Assembly (NCBI GenBank): GCA_031411655.1
Contig: JANOBM010000056.1
Span: forward strand, 62,001 to 126,000
From: UBA6163 sp031411655
GTDB lineage: Bacteria; Planctomycetota; Planctomycetia; Pirellulales; Pirellulaceae
Reading direction: 5' to 3'
DNA length: 64,000 bases
The notes beneath the pieces are model-generated. The model did no database searches. It had not been told where the DNA came from and worked only from the letters and a program-made list of their open reading frames with translations. The position numbers were made by a program, and so were the translations under genes. Shown here in pieces: positions 1-9,916 of the stretch. Position 1 is the stretch's first letter. Each line of letters begins with the position of its first letter.

Positions 1-590
1 CTCGCGGTATGGTGGAGGGGCCAAACTTTTTTTTTGGCAAAAACCGTGCTGGTGATACCCGACTATTAAAGCAATTGTGTCGTGGACATGACATTGAGCT
101 AGAAATTGTCGAACCCCAAAAACACTCTCAGTCGCTTATCAGTAGTACTCGCGTGCGGGAGTTGATTTTGGCTGGCGACGTTGAACGCGCTAATCTTCTG
201 TTAACACAGCCGTTTCAGATCTCAGGGACGGTCGTGAGCGGGGCCGCTCGTGGACGCGAAATTGGATTCCCAACCGCGAACCTTGCGGAAATCAGTACGA
301 TTATTCCAGGGCCTGGGGTGTACGCATGTAGAGTCTGGTTAGCTTCGGGTTGCTGTGTCCATGCCGCGACGAATATCGGCCCCAACCCAACATTCGATGA
401 TGCGGGATTAAAGGTCGAAGTGCATTTGATTGGTTTTGACGGAAACCTGTATGGCCAAACGTTGGCATTGGAGTTTTTAGCGCGTGTTCGCGACGTGGCC
501 CGATTTGACTCGGCCGAGGCTTTAGTACGTCAATTATCCAGCGATGTGCGATGGATTGACAAATTTCTAAGTAGCCAAGCAAGCGAGTAA
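1..590 (+). CDS. ribF: Bifunctional riboflavin kinase/FAD synthetase, C-terminal part (5' end outside window)
   Basis: RibF phosphorylates riboflavin to FMN and adenylylates FMN to FAD in the cytoplasm. The reading frame is open from the first bases (RG precedes the first ATG at 9), so this is the 3' part of a longer gene. The start of the visible protein, GPNFFFGKNRAGD, matches the end of the nucleotidyltransferase FAD-synthetase domain. ISSTRVRELILAGDVERA follows as the usual linker. The riboflavin-kinase domain begins near FQISGTVVSGAARGREIGFPTAN, which contains the kinase's G-x-GFPTAN signature, and continues with NIGPNPTFDD and the EVHLIGFDGNLYG segment. The stop is at 590, and a DHH phosphoesterase gene follows about 110 bases later on the same strand. 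Nothing appears truncated except by the window edge. The family assignment is firm. Confidence 0.93.
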   Translation, partial: RGMVEGPNFFFGKNRAGDTRLLKQLCRGHDIELEIVEPQKHSQSLISSTRVRELILAGDVERANLLLTQPFQISGTVVSGAARGREIGFPTANLAEISTIIPGPGVYACRVWLASGCCVHAATNIGPNPTFDDAGLKVEVHLIGFDGNLYGQTLALEFLARVRDVARFDSAEALVRQLSSDVRWIDKFLSSQASE

Positions 591-701
591 CGAGACAGCG
601 CATCTTTATCAAGCCGGCGCAAACGGCAGCGGTTTTTGGTCTATACTGAGGCAACTCCCTCTATTAGGTATAGAATTTAGTTCCCTTGAATAACGACTGT
701 T

Positions 702-1709
702 GTGCACATGAGCGTTGATTGGAAAGCCTTTGTAAGCCAGGTAAGTCACTATGAGTCCTTCATCTTAACAAGCCACATCCGCCCTGATTGTGATGCGTTG
801 GGCAGCGAGTTGGGGATGGCGGAAGTACTTCGCGCGATTGGCAAAAAGGTTCGTATTGTCAACGCGCATCGCACCCCGCCGGCGCTGGAGTTTCTTGATC
901 CGGCGGGCAATATTGAGGTCTTGGGTGACAGTGTACAGCCGGAGGATGTCCATGCTGACTGCATCATGGTTCTGGATACGAGTGCTTGGGCACAACTGGG
1001 AGACATGGGAGACGTCATTCGAAGGTCACGTGCAGACAAGATGGTCCTAGATCATCACGTTGGTGAGGACGATCTCGGGGCACGGATGTACAAAGATTAT
1101 GTTGCCGAAGCAACCGGCCACCTTGTAATTCAGGCCGCTGATGCACTGAATGTGCCTCTGACACGAGCCATGTCCGTACCGATTTTCGCCGCGATCGCTA
1201 CGGATACAGGTTGGTTTCGATTTGGTAGCGTGACTCCAGCGACCTACCGAGTGATTGCAAGGCTGCTCGAAGCGGGCGCCGTACCTTCGGAGATTTATGG
1301 CGATCTCTACGAGAGAGATACGCTTGGGAGGCTACGTCTGCGTGGGCTGATTTTGTCTCGCACCGAGGCAGAAATTGAGGGTGCCTTGGTGCATACTTAC
1401 GTGTTGAAGGAAGACTTTGAGACCACGGGTGCTTTGCCGAGTGATACAGAGGATGCAATCAACCTCACCTTGACGATTGATAGGACCAAAGCAGCGGTGA
1501 TTTTTGTGGAACAGCTTCGCGGAGGCTTTAAACTCAGTTTCCGCAGTCGGTGTGCGATGGACGCTAATGAAGTGGCCAAGATTTTCGGTGGTGGCGGCCA
1601 CAAAGCGGCTGCAGGCGCGTTTCAGGAAGGCACTCTAAAGGACGTTCAGGCACGCGTGCTCGCGGTGGTTCGCGATCACGTTTCGAGGGCAGTTGGTGCC
1701 ACTGTTTAG
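702..1709 (+). CDS. DHH-family phosphoesterase (NrnA-like oligoribonuclease / pAp phosphatase)
   Basis: This is a 335-residue DHH/DHHA1 phosphoesterase of the RecJ-like superfamily. Relatives such as NrnA degrade nanoRNA or dephosphorylate pAp, and some cleave cyclic dinucleotides. The N-terminal metal site is HIRPDCDALGS (H25, D29, D31), a further Asp lies in VLDTSAW (D92), and the name-giving D117-H118-H119 is in VLDHHVGED. The C-terminal DHHA1 domain ends with GGGGHKAAAGA around residues 296-306, which binds substrate. The frame opens at GTG 702, but ATG at 708 (MSVDWKAF) is an equally good start. It lies downstream of ribF with the same orientation and converges on the next gene with a gap of 9 bases. 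The exact substrate cannot be read from sequence. Confidence 0.88.
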   Translation: MHMSVDWKAFVSQVSHYESFILTSHIRPDCDALGSELGMAEVLRAIGKKVRIVNAHRTPPALEFLDPAGNIEVLGDSVQPEDVHADCIMVLDTSAWAQLGDMGDVIRRSRADKMVLDHHVGEDDLGARMYKDYVAEATGHLVIQAADALNVPLTRAMSVPIFAAIATDTGWFRFGSVTPATYRVIARLLEAGAVPSEIYGDLYERDTLGRLRLRGLILSRTEAEIEGALVHTYVLKEDFETTGALPSDTEDAINLTLTIDRTKAAVIFVEQLRGGFKLSFRSRCAMDANEVAKIFGGGGHKAAAGAFQEGTLKDVQARVLAVVRDHVSRAVGATV

Positions 1710-1718
1710 CGCCACAGT

Positions 1719-3707
1719 TTACTTCAGCAAGAATCCGTCCAACTGCCAGCCATCATCGAGAGTACGTATGTAGGTGGCGGCAGGCCTAAAATATTTCTCA
1801 ACTGTTTCCATTGGCGGGAGCAGTTTTGCGCTCAGTGGGTCGTCGCCCTCTTCGCCTAATTTTTCAAAGCTGCGGCGAAACAACGACGCTAATAACGAAT
1901 CGCTGTCTCTCAATTTCCCTTCGCGAAGGAGAGCATATTTGGCGCGAAGGCTAAGGTCAGTCCGTACCATCCGTTTCATGGAGTAATCGTCGCCACCGAT
2001 TGCGATTAGATGGGAACTGACGGATTGAAATACAGGAGTTTCGCCAAGGCCGTCTTTTGCATTGGTGACGATTCGGTTTGCCGTTTCGATAAGCAGTTCA
2101 GGATGTGAAGAGAACAGTAGGTAGCCGCTTTTCTTGTCTGCTGCCGGTGCCGATTCGACCACCGTAATCGCCCATTGGTTGAGTAGTGGTGGTGCCGCAT
2201 CGGGATCGGCTTCGTCTTCAAGGCCCAGATCGTCAAATAGTTCGGCGTCAAAGTCGCTTGGCTCGTCACTGCGTTGGACTCGATAGACATCGGCCCCAGG
2301 AACGCCTTCGATCAAAGAGGCATCGGGTTCGACATCCATGGCTCGTTTCACCGCATCTCGCAAGGCTGGCGCATTGGTGACTTCAATGGCGACGATCAAG
2401 CGTTCGCTCGCTTCACTCGCAGGCAATTGGTTATCAGTCAATAAGATCAGATGATCTCCGAGATTGGGGATAACGTTTTTCGCGACGTCGATCTTTGGAC
2501 CATCTTCGTCATCGCGAATGCCATCGAAAATATCCCGGAAAATTTCGTCGCCAAACGCATCGTTGACCAGTGTCTCAGCGGCCCAAAACGCCTCTTGCAT
2601 ATTCCAATTGAGTCTCGTGTAGCTTGCGATCTGTTTTCCCACCCAAGCCGGAATCGGTTCGGTCTTTGAGTTGGGGAATTGAAGCATTTTCGCAGCAAGC
2701 TTGTACTTCGACGGTTCTTTAGTGACCGGTGGCGCCAAGACAAAACCATGATGCAATAGGTCGTAATCCCCATGTCCGATGGTGAACTGACCGCCTGCGG
2801 CGCGGACCGCATCGAACCCTTGTCTCTCTAGCAAACTGACCACTTCAACTTGTTTTCCCCGATCCACACCAAATGCATCCTTGGCGATTCTTGCGATCGC
2901 CAATGGTCGTGCAAACCACTGTAGACCAACAACACCATTGCCCCCATCGGTTTCAGTCAGTTTTGGCCGGTCTTCAATTTGGCTGCGGATGCGTTGGTAT
3001 TCCTTGGAGTTCAATAAGCGAGGCGCAGCTGTTTTTCCCGCAACCTCATCCAAAATCGCAGTAATCACGGTGTCTCGGTCCGAAGCGATGATTCGATCCG
3101 CATTGATCGTGATGGCCACTTGATCGATTTTCAGCTGGCCTGGAGTTGGTTTGATTGAATAGACTCTGACTGTTTGGTCTGCGTAGTTGATGTCCTTTCG
3201 CGTCGCGCCATTGGCAAGGAGATCTTTGTCGACCTGTTCGATCGCTTTGTCCGCTTCGGCTTTGAGTTCGCGGATATCGGCGACCACCACCAACGAATAG
3301 GGTCGACGCGGATCCTTGAAAGGGAGCCATGCGATCACCGCTTCCCCCGAGGCAATTTCGAGTAAGTCCTGAAGTTTGATTCCGATTTTAAGGTCGGCGG
3401 CGAGGATTTCTTTCTCGGCGCGAGCGTTCTGTGCATCAATGAAGGGCTTCATTGAAGAATCATTGGCGAAGCCGGAAAGTGTGGTGGTTTTCCACGCCTC
3501 ACAAAACTGCGGCATATTAGGAACGGTCAAAACCCCTGCCGCAGTATCAGGGATCAGGCTCAAAGGTGATAGATAATCGGCGCTCTGGCCGCTTCGGGGC
3601 GTCAGAAAAGCCGCAGCGAGGAAAATACACGCGTAAGTGATTACCCCGAAAGGTCGCGGGCGTCGGTATTTAGTTGACTGGATCATTCCTGCCTGTGCCA
3701 TCATCAA
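1719..3707 (-). CDS. Secreted protein of unknown function, 662 aa
   Basis: I do not recognise a named family. The N-terminus has a long basic segment, then a hydrophobic stretch (GVITYACIFLAAAFLT) ending near SGQSADYLSP, which reads as a signal peptide with a long n-region. An internal start at MIQSTKYRRPR would shorten that region. The mature protein is soluble-looking with no obvious repeats. It alternates charged and hydrophobic blocks and has an acidic stretch LFDDLGLEDEADPDAAPPL about two thirds along. The segment LLFSSHPELLIETANRIV resembles planctomycete proteins in which dozens of kilodaltons are secreted without enzymatic motifs. It is convergent with the DHH gene and divergent from purB, and so is probably transcribed alone. 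The coding call is strong because the open frame is long and begins with an export signal; the function is unknown. Confidence 0.8.
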   Translation of the reverse strand: MMMAQAGMIQSTKYRRPRPFGVITYACIFLAAAFLTPRSGQSADYLSPLSLIPDTAAGVLTVPNMPQFCEAWKTTTLSGFANDSSMKPFIDAQNARAEKEILAADLKIGIKLQDLLEIASGEAVIAWLPFKDPRRPYSLVVVADIRELKAEADKAIEQVDKDLLANGATRKDINYADQTVRVYSIKPTPGQLKIDQVAITINADRIIASDRDTVITAILDEVAGKTAAPRLLNSKEYQRIRSQIEDRPKLTETDGGNGVVGLQWFARPLAIARIAKDAFGVDRGKQVEVVSLLERQGFDAVRAAGGQFTIGHGDYDLLHHGFVLAPPVTKEPSKYKLAAKMLQFPNSKTEPIPAWVGKQIASYTRLNWNMQEAFWAAETLVNDAFGDEIFRDIFDGIRDDEDGPKIDVAKNVIPNLGDHLILLTDNQLPASEASERLIVAIEVTNAPALRDAVKRAMDVEPDASLIEGVPGADVYRVQRSDEPSDFDAELFDDLGLEDEADPDAAPPLLNQWAITVVESAPAADKKSGYLLFSSHPELLIETANRIVTNAKDGLGETPVFQSVSSHLIAIGGDDYSMKRMVRTDLSLRAKYALLREGKLRDSDSLLASLFRRSFEKLGEEGDDPLSAKLLPPMETVEKYFRPAATYIRTLDDGWQLDGFLLK

Positions 3708-3847
3708 AGTCGCGTGAAGGTTAAAAACGTCGCCTGTTCCCTCGGCGACAGCGTCCTTATGTTATCGGATCGGATTTGCCACCGAAATGCCGTTCCCCGT
3801 CCCGAGTTGGGGCCATCCGCCCCAAATTGAGCAAAGTAAGCGTTTTT

Positions 3848-5281
3848 ATGCCAGAAACTTCGCCGAGTGTTTACCAGAATCCGCTCATTAGTCGCTATGC
3901 CTCTCGCGAAATGGCCTCCTTGTGGGGTGATGATCGCCGTTTTCAGACATGGCGGTCGCTTTGGGTCGCGCTTGCGGAAACCGAGCAGGCCCTGGGCCTG
4001 GCGATTACGGACGAGCAGGTTTCGGAGCTCCGTAAATTTCAGAATCTGCTCAACCTGGACGTGGCGGCGAACTACGAACGCAAGCTACGCCACGACGTGA
4101 TGGCACATGTACATGCCTATGGTGACCAATGCCCGACCGCCCGACCGATCATCCACCTTGGCGCCACAAGTTGCTACATCACTGACAATGCAGACCTAAT
4201 TTTGATGCGAGAGGCGCTTCGGATGGTCGCGAGTCGGATTGTATCGGTCATTGAGCGGTTGGCGAGTTTTGCCAAAACTCACCGTGCCCTGCCCTGCCTC
4301 GCGTTCACGCACCTACAGCCTGCTCAGCCTACAACCGTCGGAAAACGATGTTGCTTGTGGATTTATGATCTAGTCCTCGACTTGGAGGAGATCGAACGAC
4401 GAATTGACAGCTTGAAGGCACGCTCGACCAAAGGTACGACAGGGACGCAAGCGAGTTTCCTTCAATTGTTTAACGGCGATCATGCAAAGGTGCGAGAGCT
4501 TGAACGCCGTGTGGCAGAGCGAATTGGATTCGAGGAAACCTACGCGGTCACAGGTCAGACCTATCCACGCAAAGTGGACAGCCAGATCGTTGACGCACTA
4601 TCCGGTATCGCCCAGGGGTTGCATAAGACGGCTACCGATTTGCGCTTGCTTGCTAGCCGCAAAGAAGTAGAGGAGCCATTCGAGGAGAACCAAATCGGTA
4701 GTTCAGCAATGGCTTACAAGCGGAACCCAATGCGGAGTGAACGCATCTGTTCTTTGGCTCGGTTTGTCATGAGCCTTCAATCGAGTACGGCAGCAACGGC
4801 TGCAACTCAGTGGTTGGAGCGAACACTCGATGACAGCGCTAATCGCCGCTTGGTGATTCCACAAGCATTCCTGGCGATCGATGCATGCCTTGTGTTGATG
4901 CAAAACGTCGCCGAAGGCCTAGTCGTCTATCCCAAAACCATTGCCAAGAATCTTCAAACTGAGTTGCCGTTTATGGCTACGGAGAGCATTTTGATGGCCG
5001 CCGTTTCCGCGGGTGGCGATAGGCAAGAGCTTCACGAATCGATTCGTCAACACAGTCAGGCGGCGGCCCTTCGCGTGAAGGCTGAGGCCGGAGAAAATGA
5101 TTTGCTGAGCCGCCTCAAGAATGACCCAGCCTACCGTCAGATCGACATCGACTCGCTATCCGAGCCATCAAAATTCGTAGGTCGCGCGCCAGAACAAGTC
5201 GACGATTTCATTGCTGAGCAGATAACGCCGATTTTGTCACGGTATCAGGATGTAAAGCTGTCTGCAGACGTTTTCGTTTGA
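3848..5281 (+). CDS. purB: Adenylosuccinate lyase
   Basis: PurB cleaves SAICAR to AICAR and adenylosuccinate to AMP, releasing fumarate in both cases, in de novo purine synthesis. The fumarase/aspartase-superfamily signature is SSAMAYKRNPMRSERI, containing the flexible catalytic-Ser loop. HLGATSCYITDNAD carries the conserved substrate-binding segment and THLQPAQPTTVGKR the conserved TxxQPAQ-type motif. The frame is open from 3776, but the first 24 residues do not look like this family; ATG 3848 (MPETSPSVYQNPLISRYAS) matches the usual N-terminus and gives 477 residues, normal for the eukaryote-like long PurB group. The gene ends 9 bases before the stop of the convergent ppk1. Confidence in identity is high and in the start moderate to high. 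Confidence 0.93.
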   Translation: MPETSPSVYQNPLISRYASREMASLWGDDRRFQTWRSLWVALAETEQALGLAITDEQVSELRKFQNLLNLDVAANYERKLRHDVMAHVHAYGDQCPTARPIIHLGATSCYITDNADLILMREALRMVASRIVSVIERLASFAKTHRALPCLAFTHLQPAQPTTVGKRCCLWIYDLVLDLEEIERRIDSLKARSTKGTTGTQASFLQLFNGDHAKVRELERRVAERIGFEETYAVTGQTYPRKVDSQIVDALSGIAQGLHKTATDLRLLASRKEVEEPFEENQIGSSAMAYKRNPMRSERICSLARFVMSLQSSTAATAATQWLERTLDDSANRRLVIPQAFLAIDACLVLMQNVAEGLVVYPKTIAKNLQTELPFMATESILMAAVSAGGDRQELHESIRQHSQAAALRVKAEAGENDLLSRLKNDPAYRQIDIDSLSEPSKFVGRAPEQVDDFIAEQITPILSRYQDVKLSADVFV

Positions 5282-5290
5282 GCAGGAAAG

Positions 5291-7636
5291 CTATTCCGTT
5301 TGTCGTGGTTGATGGGTCTCAAAAGTCGTGTGCCCACTTTGCTCGGCTCTTTTCTGCGCATTGACAGCCCGGTGATAGAGTACCGCCTGAGCACGGACGG
5401 GCGGTTTCTTTGCGGTCGGCGCCAAACGCTCGTAGCTACCCGATGCATTCAGACGCCAAGAATGAGTGTTGTCCTTGAAGTAGGTATGAAGTGTCGCGAT
5501 CAATCGTTTGCGAAGCTCTGGTCGAAAAACGGGGATCAATAATTCAACCCGTCGATCGAGGTTGCGAGGCATCCAGTCTGCACTGCTAATGAAAAGCTGT
5601 TCGTCGCCACCGTGCTTAAAATAGATGACCCGCGAATGTTCCAGGAACCGGTCAACGATCGATACGACTTCAATCGTTTTGCTGAGACCCTTCACTCCAG
5701 GAACCAAACAGCAAACGCCGCGTATGTTTAAACGCACTCGGACGCCGGCACTGCTAGCTTCGTACAAAGCATTGATGATGTCAGTATCAACCAACGCATT
5801 GAGTTTGCAAATGATTTCCGCTTCCTGTCCTTCTCGGCAGCGTTGCGTTTCGGCCTCGATCAGTCCGATCAGTCGCGAGCGGAGCGTGGTGGGCGCCGCC
5901 GCAAGGTATTGCATCTGCTTGGGTTGACTTGCACCGGTAATGGAGTTGAAGAATCGTGTCGCATCTTCGCCTAAAGCCTCGTTGCACGTCAGCAGCGAAA
6001 CATCGCTGTAAATGCCCGCGGTAACTTCGTTGTAGTTGCCGGTACCAAAGTGCATGTATCGCACAAGGCCCTGCGGTTCGCGCCGCACAATGATGCAAAC
6101 CTTTGCATGAGTTTTTAAGCCACGCACACCATAGATTACTTGAACGCCCGCGCGCTCCATCTCCCTCGCCCATTCGATATTCCTCGCCTCGTCGAATCGT
6201 GCCTTCAATTCGACGATCGCGGTCACATACTTTCCACGTTCGGCTGCTCGTTTAAGTGCTTCTACGATGGGACTGTCGCGGCTGGTACGGTAAAGCACTT
6301 GTTTAATTGCTAACACATCCGCGTCGATCGCCGCTTCCTCTATCAGTCGCAAGATCGGATCGAACCGTTCATACGGGTGAATCAACATGCAGTCGCCGCG
6401 CGCAATGTTCGTGAACATCGATTCGGCTGCTTCAATCGAAGGACTTCCTTGTGGTGGCCATGGTTCGCTGCGTAACGATCGGAAGCCTTCGATCGAGACG
6501 AGCTGGAATAGGTAGGTCAAGTCGAGCGGGCCATCGATTCGAAAAAGATCTTGCGATGTGATTTCGAGCGTCTCGGTAAGGAATGCGACTGTCTCATCGC
6601 TTGCATCGCTGCTTAGTTCAAGTCGAATGCAACGGGACTGCCGCCGGCTTTCAAGAACTTCCTCCATGCCAATCATCAGGTCTGGTGCTGCGTCCTCTCG
6701 AAGTTGAACGTCGGCGTTGCGAGTGATGCGAAACGGTGTGCAGTCCAGGACATTGCGGCCAGGAAAAAAGTCGGCGATGTTTTGCTTGATCAAATCTTCA
6801 AGCAATACGAAGCCGTAGCCTTTTTCGATCGGCAGCGCGATCAGTCGGTTGATCACTCGTCCGAGTGGAATAACAGCGAATTGCCAAGCAGGTTCAGGGG
6901 CTGGGTTTGACCGCCTTTCTCCGAACTCTTTCGTGACCGGTACCGATTCAAGCCGAATACAAAGATGAAGTTGCAGTCCTTGCAACATTGGAAACGGGAG
7001 GTCGTGATGAACCGTTTGCGGGGAGAGTACGGCGAGGATTTCGTTTTGAAACCACTGATCGGCCGCTTCGCGTGCACGTTGGCCAGACGTCTCAAGCGAG
7101 ATACGCCGAATACCCGACTCGGCTAACGCAGGTTCTAGCAATTCGTTGAGGATACGGTATTGGTCTTGTTGAAGTTGGTGGCAACGATCGGCGACCGAAT
7201 GCAGTTGTTCGCCGATCGTCATCCCCGCAGGGTCACGTACCATCGGGTTCCGCTGATATTGCATTTTTAGACCGCCGACACGGACCATGAAGAATTCGTC
7301 AAGGTTTGATCCGGTGATCGCCAGGAACTTAGCTCGCTCCAGCAGCGGTTGTTCCGGTGATTCGGCGTGTTCTAAAACTCGCTGGTTAAATTCCAGCCAA
7401 CTGAGTTCACGATTAAAAAAACGGCTTGGTAGCGGGTCGCTGGCAGGCACGAAGTCGAGTCCGAAGGCAGTGGAATAGGAAATGCGCGGCAACGACAGCA
7501 AGAATATCGTCCAAACCGCGACACGGCATCTATCTCTAGGATAAACGACCGGCGACCGACAGGGTATCTCGGGTCGCTTACGAACCCAGCGTTTTACCCT
7601 CGGAAACTGCTTAAGAAATTGGCAGCAGGCGGTCAT
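5291..7636 (-). CDS. ppk1: Polyphosphate kinase 1
   Basis: PPK1 reversibly transfers the ATP gamma-phosphate onto polyphosphate chains. The N-terminal domain starts at SRFFNRELSWLEFNQRVLEHA and continues with ITGSNLDEFFMVRVGGL, both family hallmarks. The catalytic core shows LYRTSRDSPIVEAL, then VELKARFDEARNIEWA, then YGVRGLKTHAKV with the predicted phosphohistidine, and HFGTGNYNE. The second conserved His is in the FKHGGDEQ segment, followed by SSADWMPRNLDRRVE. The first roughly 60 residues from ATG 7636 are basic, Cys-containing and unlike PPK1, so the true start is probably internal, for example TTG 7492 or GTG 7450; I give the full open frame. The gene is convergent with purB. No ppx neighbour is seen. 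Identity is firm and the N-terminus uncertain. Confidence 0.93.
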   Translation of the reverse strand: MTACCQFLKQFPRVKRWVRKRPEIPCRSPVVYPRDRCRVAVWTIFLLSLPRISYSTAFGLDFVPASDPLPSRFFNRELSWLEFNQRVLEHAESPEQPLLERAKFLAITGSNLDEFFMVRVGGLKMQYQRNPMVRDPAGMTIGEQLHSVADRCHQLQQDQYRILNELLEPALAESGIRRISLETSGQRAREAADQWFQNEILAVLSPQTVHHDLPFPMLQGLQLHLCIRLESVPVTKEFGERRSNPAPEPAWQFAVIPLGRVINRLIALPIEKGYGFVLLEDLIKQNIADFFPGRNVLDCTPFRITRNADVQLREDAAPDLMIGMEEVLESRRQSRCIRLELSSDASDETVAFLTETLEITSQDLFRIDGPLDLTYLFQLVSIEGFRSLRSEPWPPQGSPSIEAAESMFTNIARGDCMLIHPYERFDPILRLIEEAAIDADVLAIKQVLYRTSRDSPIVEALKRAAERGKYVTAIVELKARFDEARNIEWAREMERAGVQVIYGVRGLKTHAKVCIIVRREPQGLVRYMHFGTGNYNEVTAGIYSDVSLLTCNEALGEDATRFFNSITGASQPKQMQYLAAAPTTLRSRLIGLIEAETQRCREGQEAEIICKLNALVDTDIINALYEASSAGVRVRLNIRGVCCLVPGVKGLSKTIEVVSIVDRFLEHSRVIYFKHGGDEQLFISSADWMPRNLDRRVELLIPVFRPELRKRLIATLHTYFKDNTHSWRLNASGSYERLAPTAKKPPVRAQAVLYHRAVNAQKRAEQSGHTTFETHQPRQTE

Positions 7637-7856
7637 TGGTGTGTCTAAACCGACGGTACCACGCCGGCATCAACGTCAAGAGGTATCGGTCCTAGGTTCG
7701 CTTCCACGCCCTAACGCATTGCAGTCAGGCGTCTAGCGGAGCTACGCAAATTCCCGAGATCGCTCTGGCATTCGGTTCGCTAATGGTAGTAACTTCGGCG
7801 GCTGTTCAATGAAGAACTTGGGCCGGTGTTTTTTGGTTCCTGCGAGGGAGTTGCAA

Positions 7857-8267
7857 ATGTACGCCATTGTGTCCGTTGTCTTATTGCTTTCTTCGTCGAT
7901 CGTTTCGACCGCGGATTCGTCCGTGATCAAAGACGATGTCGACTTGGTCGAAGTGAATCACTACCACGATGCGCGTGGGGAGCATGTCTTCGACCAGCTC
8001 ATCTTCTATGATTGGAGTAGCCAAAAGCGTCGGTTTCAGGTTCGCGCCTGGCGTTTAATCAAGTCCGAAAGTCAGCTTCCACGGCGTGATCACCGTCAAA
8101 AAAACTGGCTTGTTCGCTGGCACGACGACGGTGTGCTACGAGAGGTCACGGCAGCAAGTCGCCGTGAAACGTGGACGCAATACGATCCCGAGTTGGTCGA
8201 ACGAGAAAACCTTGCTCAGGATCAGCGATTGGACCTGTCCCGTCTTACGGAGCCCGCTTCCGACTAA
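7857..8267 (+). CDS. Small exported protein of unknown function
   Basis: This is a short gene of about 136 residues. The frame is open from 7809, but ATG 7857 gives a clean signal peptide (MYAIVSVVLLLSSSIVSTADS) and is the preferred start. The mature part contains HYHDARGEHVFDQLIFYDW followed by RRFQVRAWRLIKS, a pattern of alternating aromatic and charged residues that suggests a compact beta-rich domain. It ends with a polar, Arg-rich tail. I recognise no named family. It stands between the divergent ppk1 and the downstream DUF1080 lipoprotein gene on the same strand, with about 130 bases to the latter. The likely location is periplasmic. The coding call rests on the export signal and the absence of any better frame here. 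Confidence 0.65.
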   Translation: MYAIVSVVLLLSSSIVSTADSSVIKDDVDLVEVNHYHDARGEHVFDQLIFYDWSSQKRRFQVRAWRLIKSESQLPRRDHRQKNWLVRWHDDGVLREVTAASRRETWTQYDPELVERENLAQDQRLDLSRLTEPASD

Positions 8268-8400
8268 AAACATGGTTCGATTCCCGCCCTGCTAACATCG
8301 CTACCTTAATCCGATTAAGCTTTTAAGAACTTGGCCCCTGATCATGGGGTGAGTCCAATGCTGTCGCATTGAGAGTGTATGGGAGGATGAGGGAAATCAG

Positions 8401-9723
8401 ATGAAGACAATCCGCCATCGTGGAACCACCCATTTTCCTAGGCTTGTTTCAATCGGAACGATGCTATCGCTCTTGGCTTTTTCATTCGGTGGATGTTCAT
8501 CATCCGTAAACGTGTCGACGGACGATAGCGTTACCCGTCAGTCGGAAACGGGAGCAATCAGTCCTCCGACCTTTGAGGTGGAGGCCGTCAAATTGCTAGA
8601 GGCCCGTTTGCCCTTTGAAGAAACATCACAAGGGTGGGTCAGGCTCTTTGACGAGCAAACTTTGTTCGGGTGGGAAATTACTTCGCAAACAAATTGGCGC
8701 GTCGAAGATAAGTCGATCGTTGTTGACTCTGGCGAACCAGGGCTGCTTTGTACCTCGGTTGCGTGGGCCGACTTTGAGCTAAGGTTCGAATACAAGGCGC
8801 CAGTGGAAACTAACAGCGGTATCTTCCTTCGAACTCCATTAGAGCCCTCCGATCCGGCGCTAGACTGCTACGAAATCAATATCGCGCCACCGAGCAATCC
8901 CTTTCCTACCGGTAGCGTTGTCAAGAGAAAGAAAGTCGAAGCTGGACAACCAGGTTCGGAGCAGTCGCCGCTTGATCCTGAGCAATGGCATCTTTACGAG
9001 ATCAAATTGCTGGGCGGGGAGATGACACTTAAAGTCGATGGCGCTGAAGTGTGTAAATACTCCGATGCGATGCCTCTACCACCTGGACGCATTGGACTGC
9101 AGCACAATTCGGGACCAGTGGCATTTCGAGATATCCGTATCCGTCCGCTCGGTTTTAAAGCGTTGCTTGATAAGGACCTGTCGCAGTGGAAGCGATATCC
9201 AGACAAACCGGGTGATTTCGTTGTGAACGAAGACGGAGACCTGCGAGTCACTGGAGGTCGTGGGCAAATCGAGTCGTTGGGAAGCTACGGAGATTTCGCC
9301 GCGTTGATTGAAGCAAAGACCCAGTCCGAAAAACTGAATTCAGGCATCTTTTTTCGTTGTATCCCTGGGGAGGACATGAACGGATACGAATGCCAAATCA
9401 ATCATGGGATCAAGGATGCCAATCCGCTTGCGCCGGTTGATTGTGGCACCGGAGGCATTTTTCGCCGCGAAGATGCAAGGATTGTCGCAGCCAATGATCG
9501 TGAATGGTTTTCAATGTTGATGGTCGCGGACGGTCTCCAGATGGCTGCCTGGGTCAATGGTTTGCAGGTTACGGACTGGAAAGATACGCGACCCGCCAAT
9601 CCGAATCCTCGAAATGGAAGCCGAGTGGCCCCCGGTACCATCATGCTTCAGGCGCACGATCCCACGACGGACATTTTGTTTCGCAAAGTCGACGTTGTCC
9701 CCCTTCGCGTTGCTGCCCCCTAA
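8401..9723 (+). CDS. Lipoprotein with two DUF1080 (3-keto-disaccharide hydrolase-type) domains
   Basis: This 440-residue protein starts with a lipoprotein signal ending in a lipobox (LLAFSFGGC, acylated Cys near residue 31). Two tandem LamG/concanavalin-fold DUF1080 domains follow. The first begins at GWVRLFDEQTLFGWEI and includes NSGIFLRTPL, WHLYEIKLLGGEMTLKVDG and GRIGLQHNSGPVAFRDIRIRPL. The second begins at FKALLDKDLSQWKRYP and includes NSGIFFRCIPG, the NGYECQINHG segment and IMLQAHDPTTDILFRKVDV. DUF1080 members hydrolyse 3-keto glycosides or bind sugars and are greatly expanded in planctomycetes. ATG 8401 follows a strong GGGAGGATGAGGG ribosome-binding region. It is probably anchored in a membrane and acts on extracellular or periplasmic glycans; the substrate is not known. 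Confidence 0.88.
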   Translation: MKTIRHRGTTHFPRLVSIGTMLSLLAFSFGGCSSSVNVSTDDSVTRQSETGAISPPTFEVEAVKLLEARLPFEETSQGWVRLFDEQTLFGWEITSQTNWRVEDKSIVVDSGEPGLLCTSVAWADFELRFEYKAPVETNSGIFLRTPLEPSDPALDCYEINIAPPSNPFPTGSVVKRKKVEAGQPGSEQSPLDPEQWHLYEIKLLGGEMTLKVDGAEVCKYSDAMPLPPGRIGLQHNSGPVAFRDIRIRPLGFKALLDKDLSQWKRYPDKPGDFVVNEDGDLRVTGGRGQIESLGSYGDFAALIEAKTQSEKLNSGIFFRCIPGEDMNGYECQINHGIKDANPLAPVDCGTGGIFRREDARIVAANDREWFSMLMVADGLQMAAWVNGLQVTDWKDTRPANPNPRNGSRVAPGTIMLQAHDPTTDILFRKVDVVPLRVAAP

Positions 9724-9916
9724 TCGTATCGATCGTCCGCTTCGTTGGATCCACCGAAGCGATTCCTGCTGCGTCGTCGTTACCATCGGAACCTGCATCG
9801 GCCATGAGGCCCCATTTTTCATGGTTTGATTGAAGTTCTTGCCCTCAAAGATTCGAAGTCCGCTTACACGCTTGAGTTTCCCTTTGATTTCACCTTCTTC
9901 TACGAAAAGAATACGA

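Noticed and set aside
301..654. Minus-strand open frame of 117 codons over the end of ribF
   Set aside because: Antisense to a firmly identified gene, Arg/Pro/His-rich composition, no motif.
8273..8290. T-loop-like GGTTCGATTCC suggesting a tRNA 3' end
   Set aside because: Flanking bases do not pair into a T-stem and there is no acceptor, D or anticodon arm upstream.
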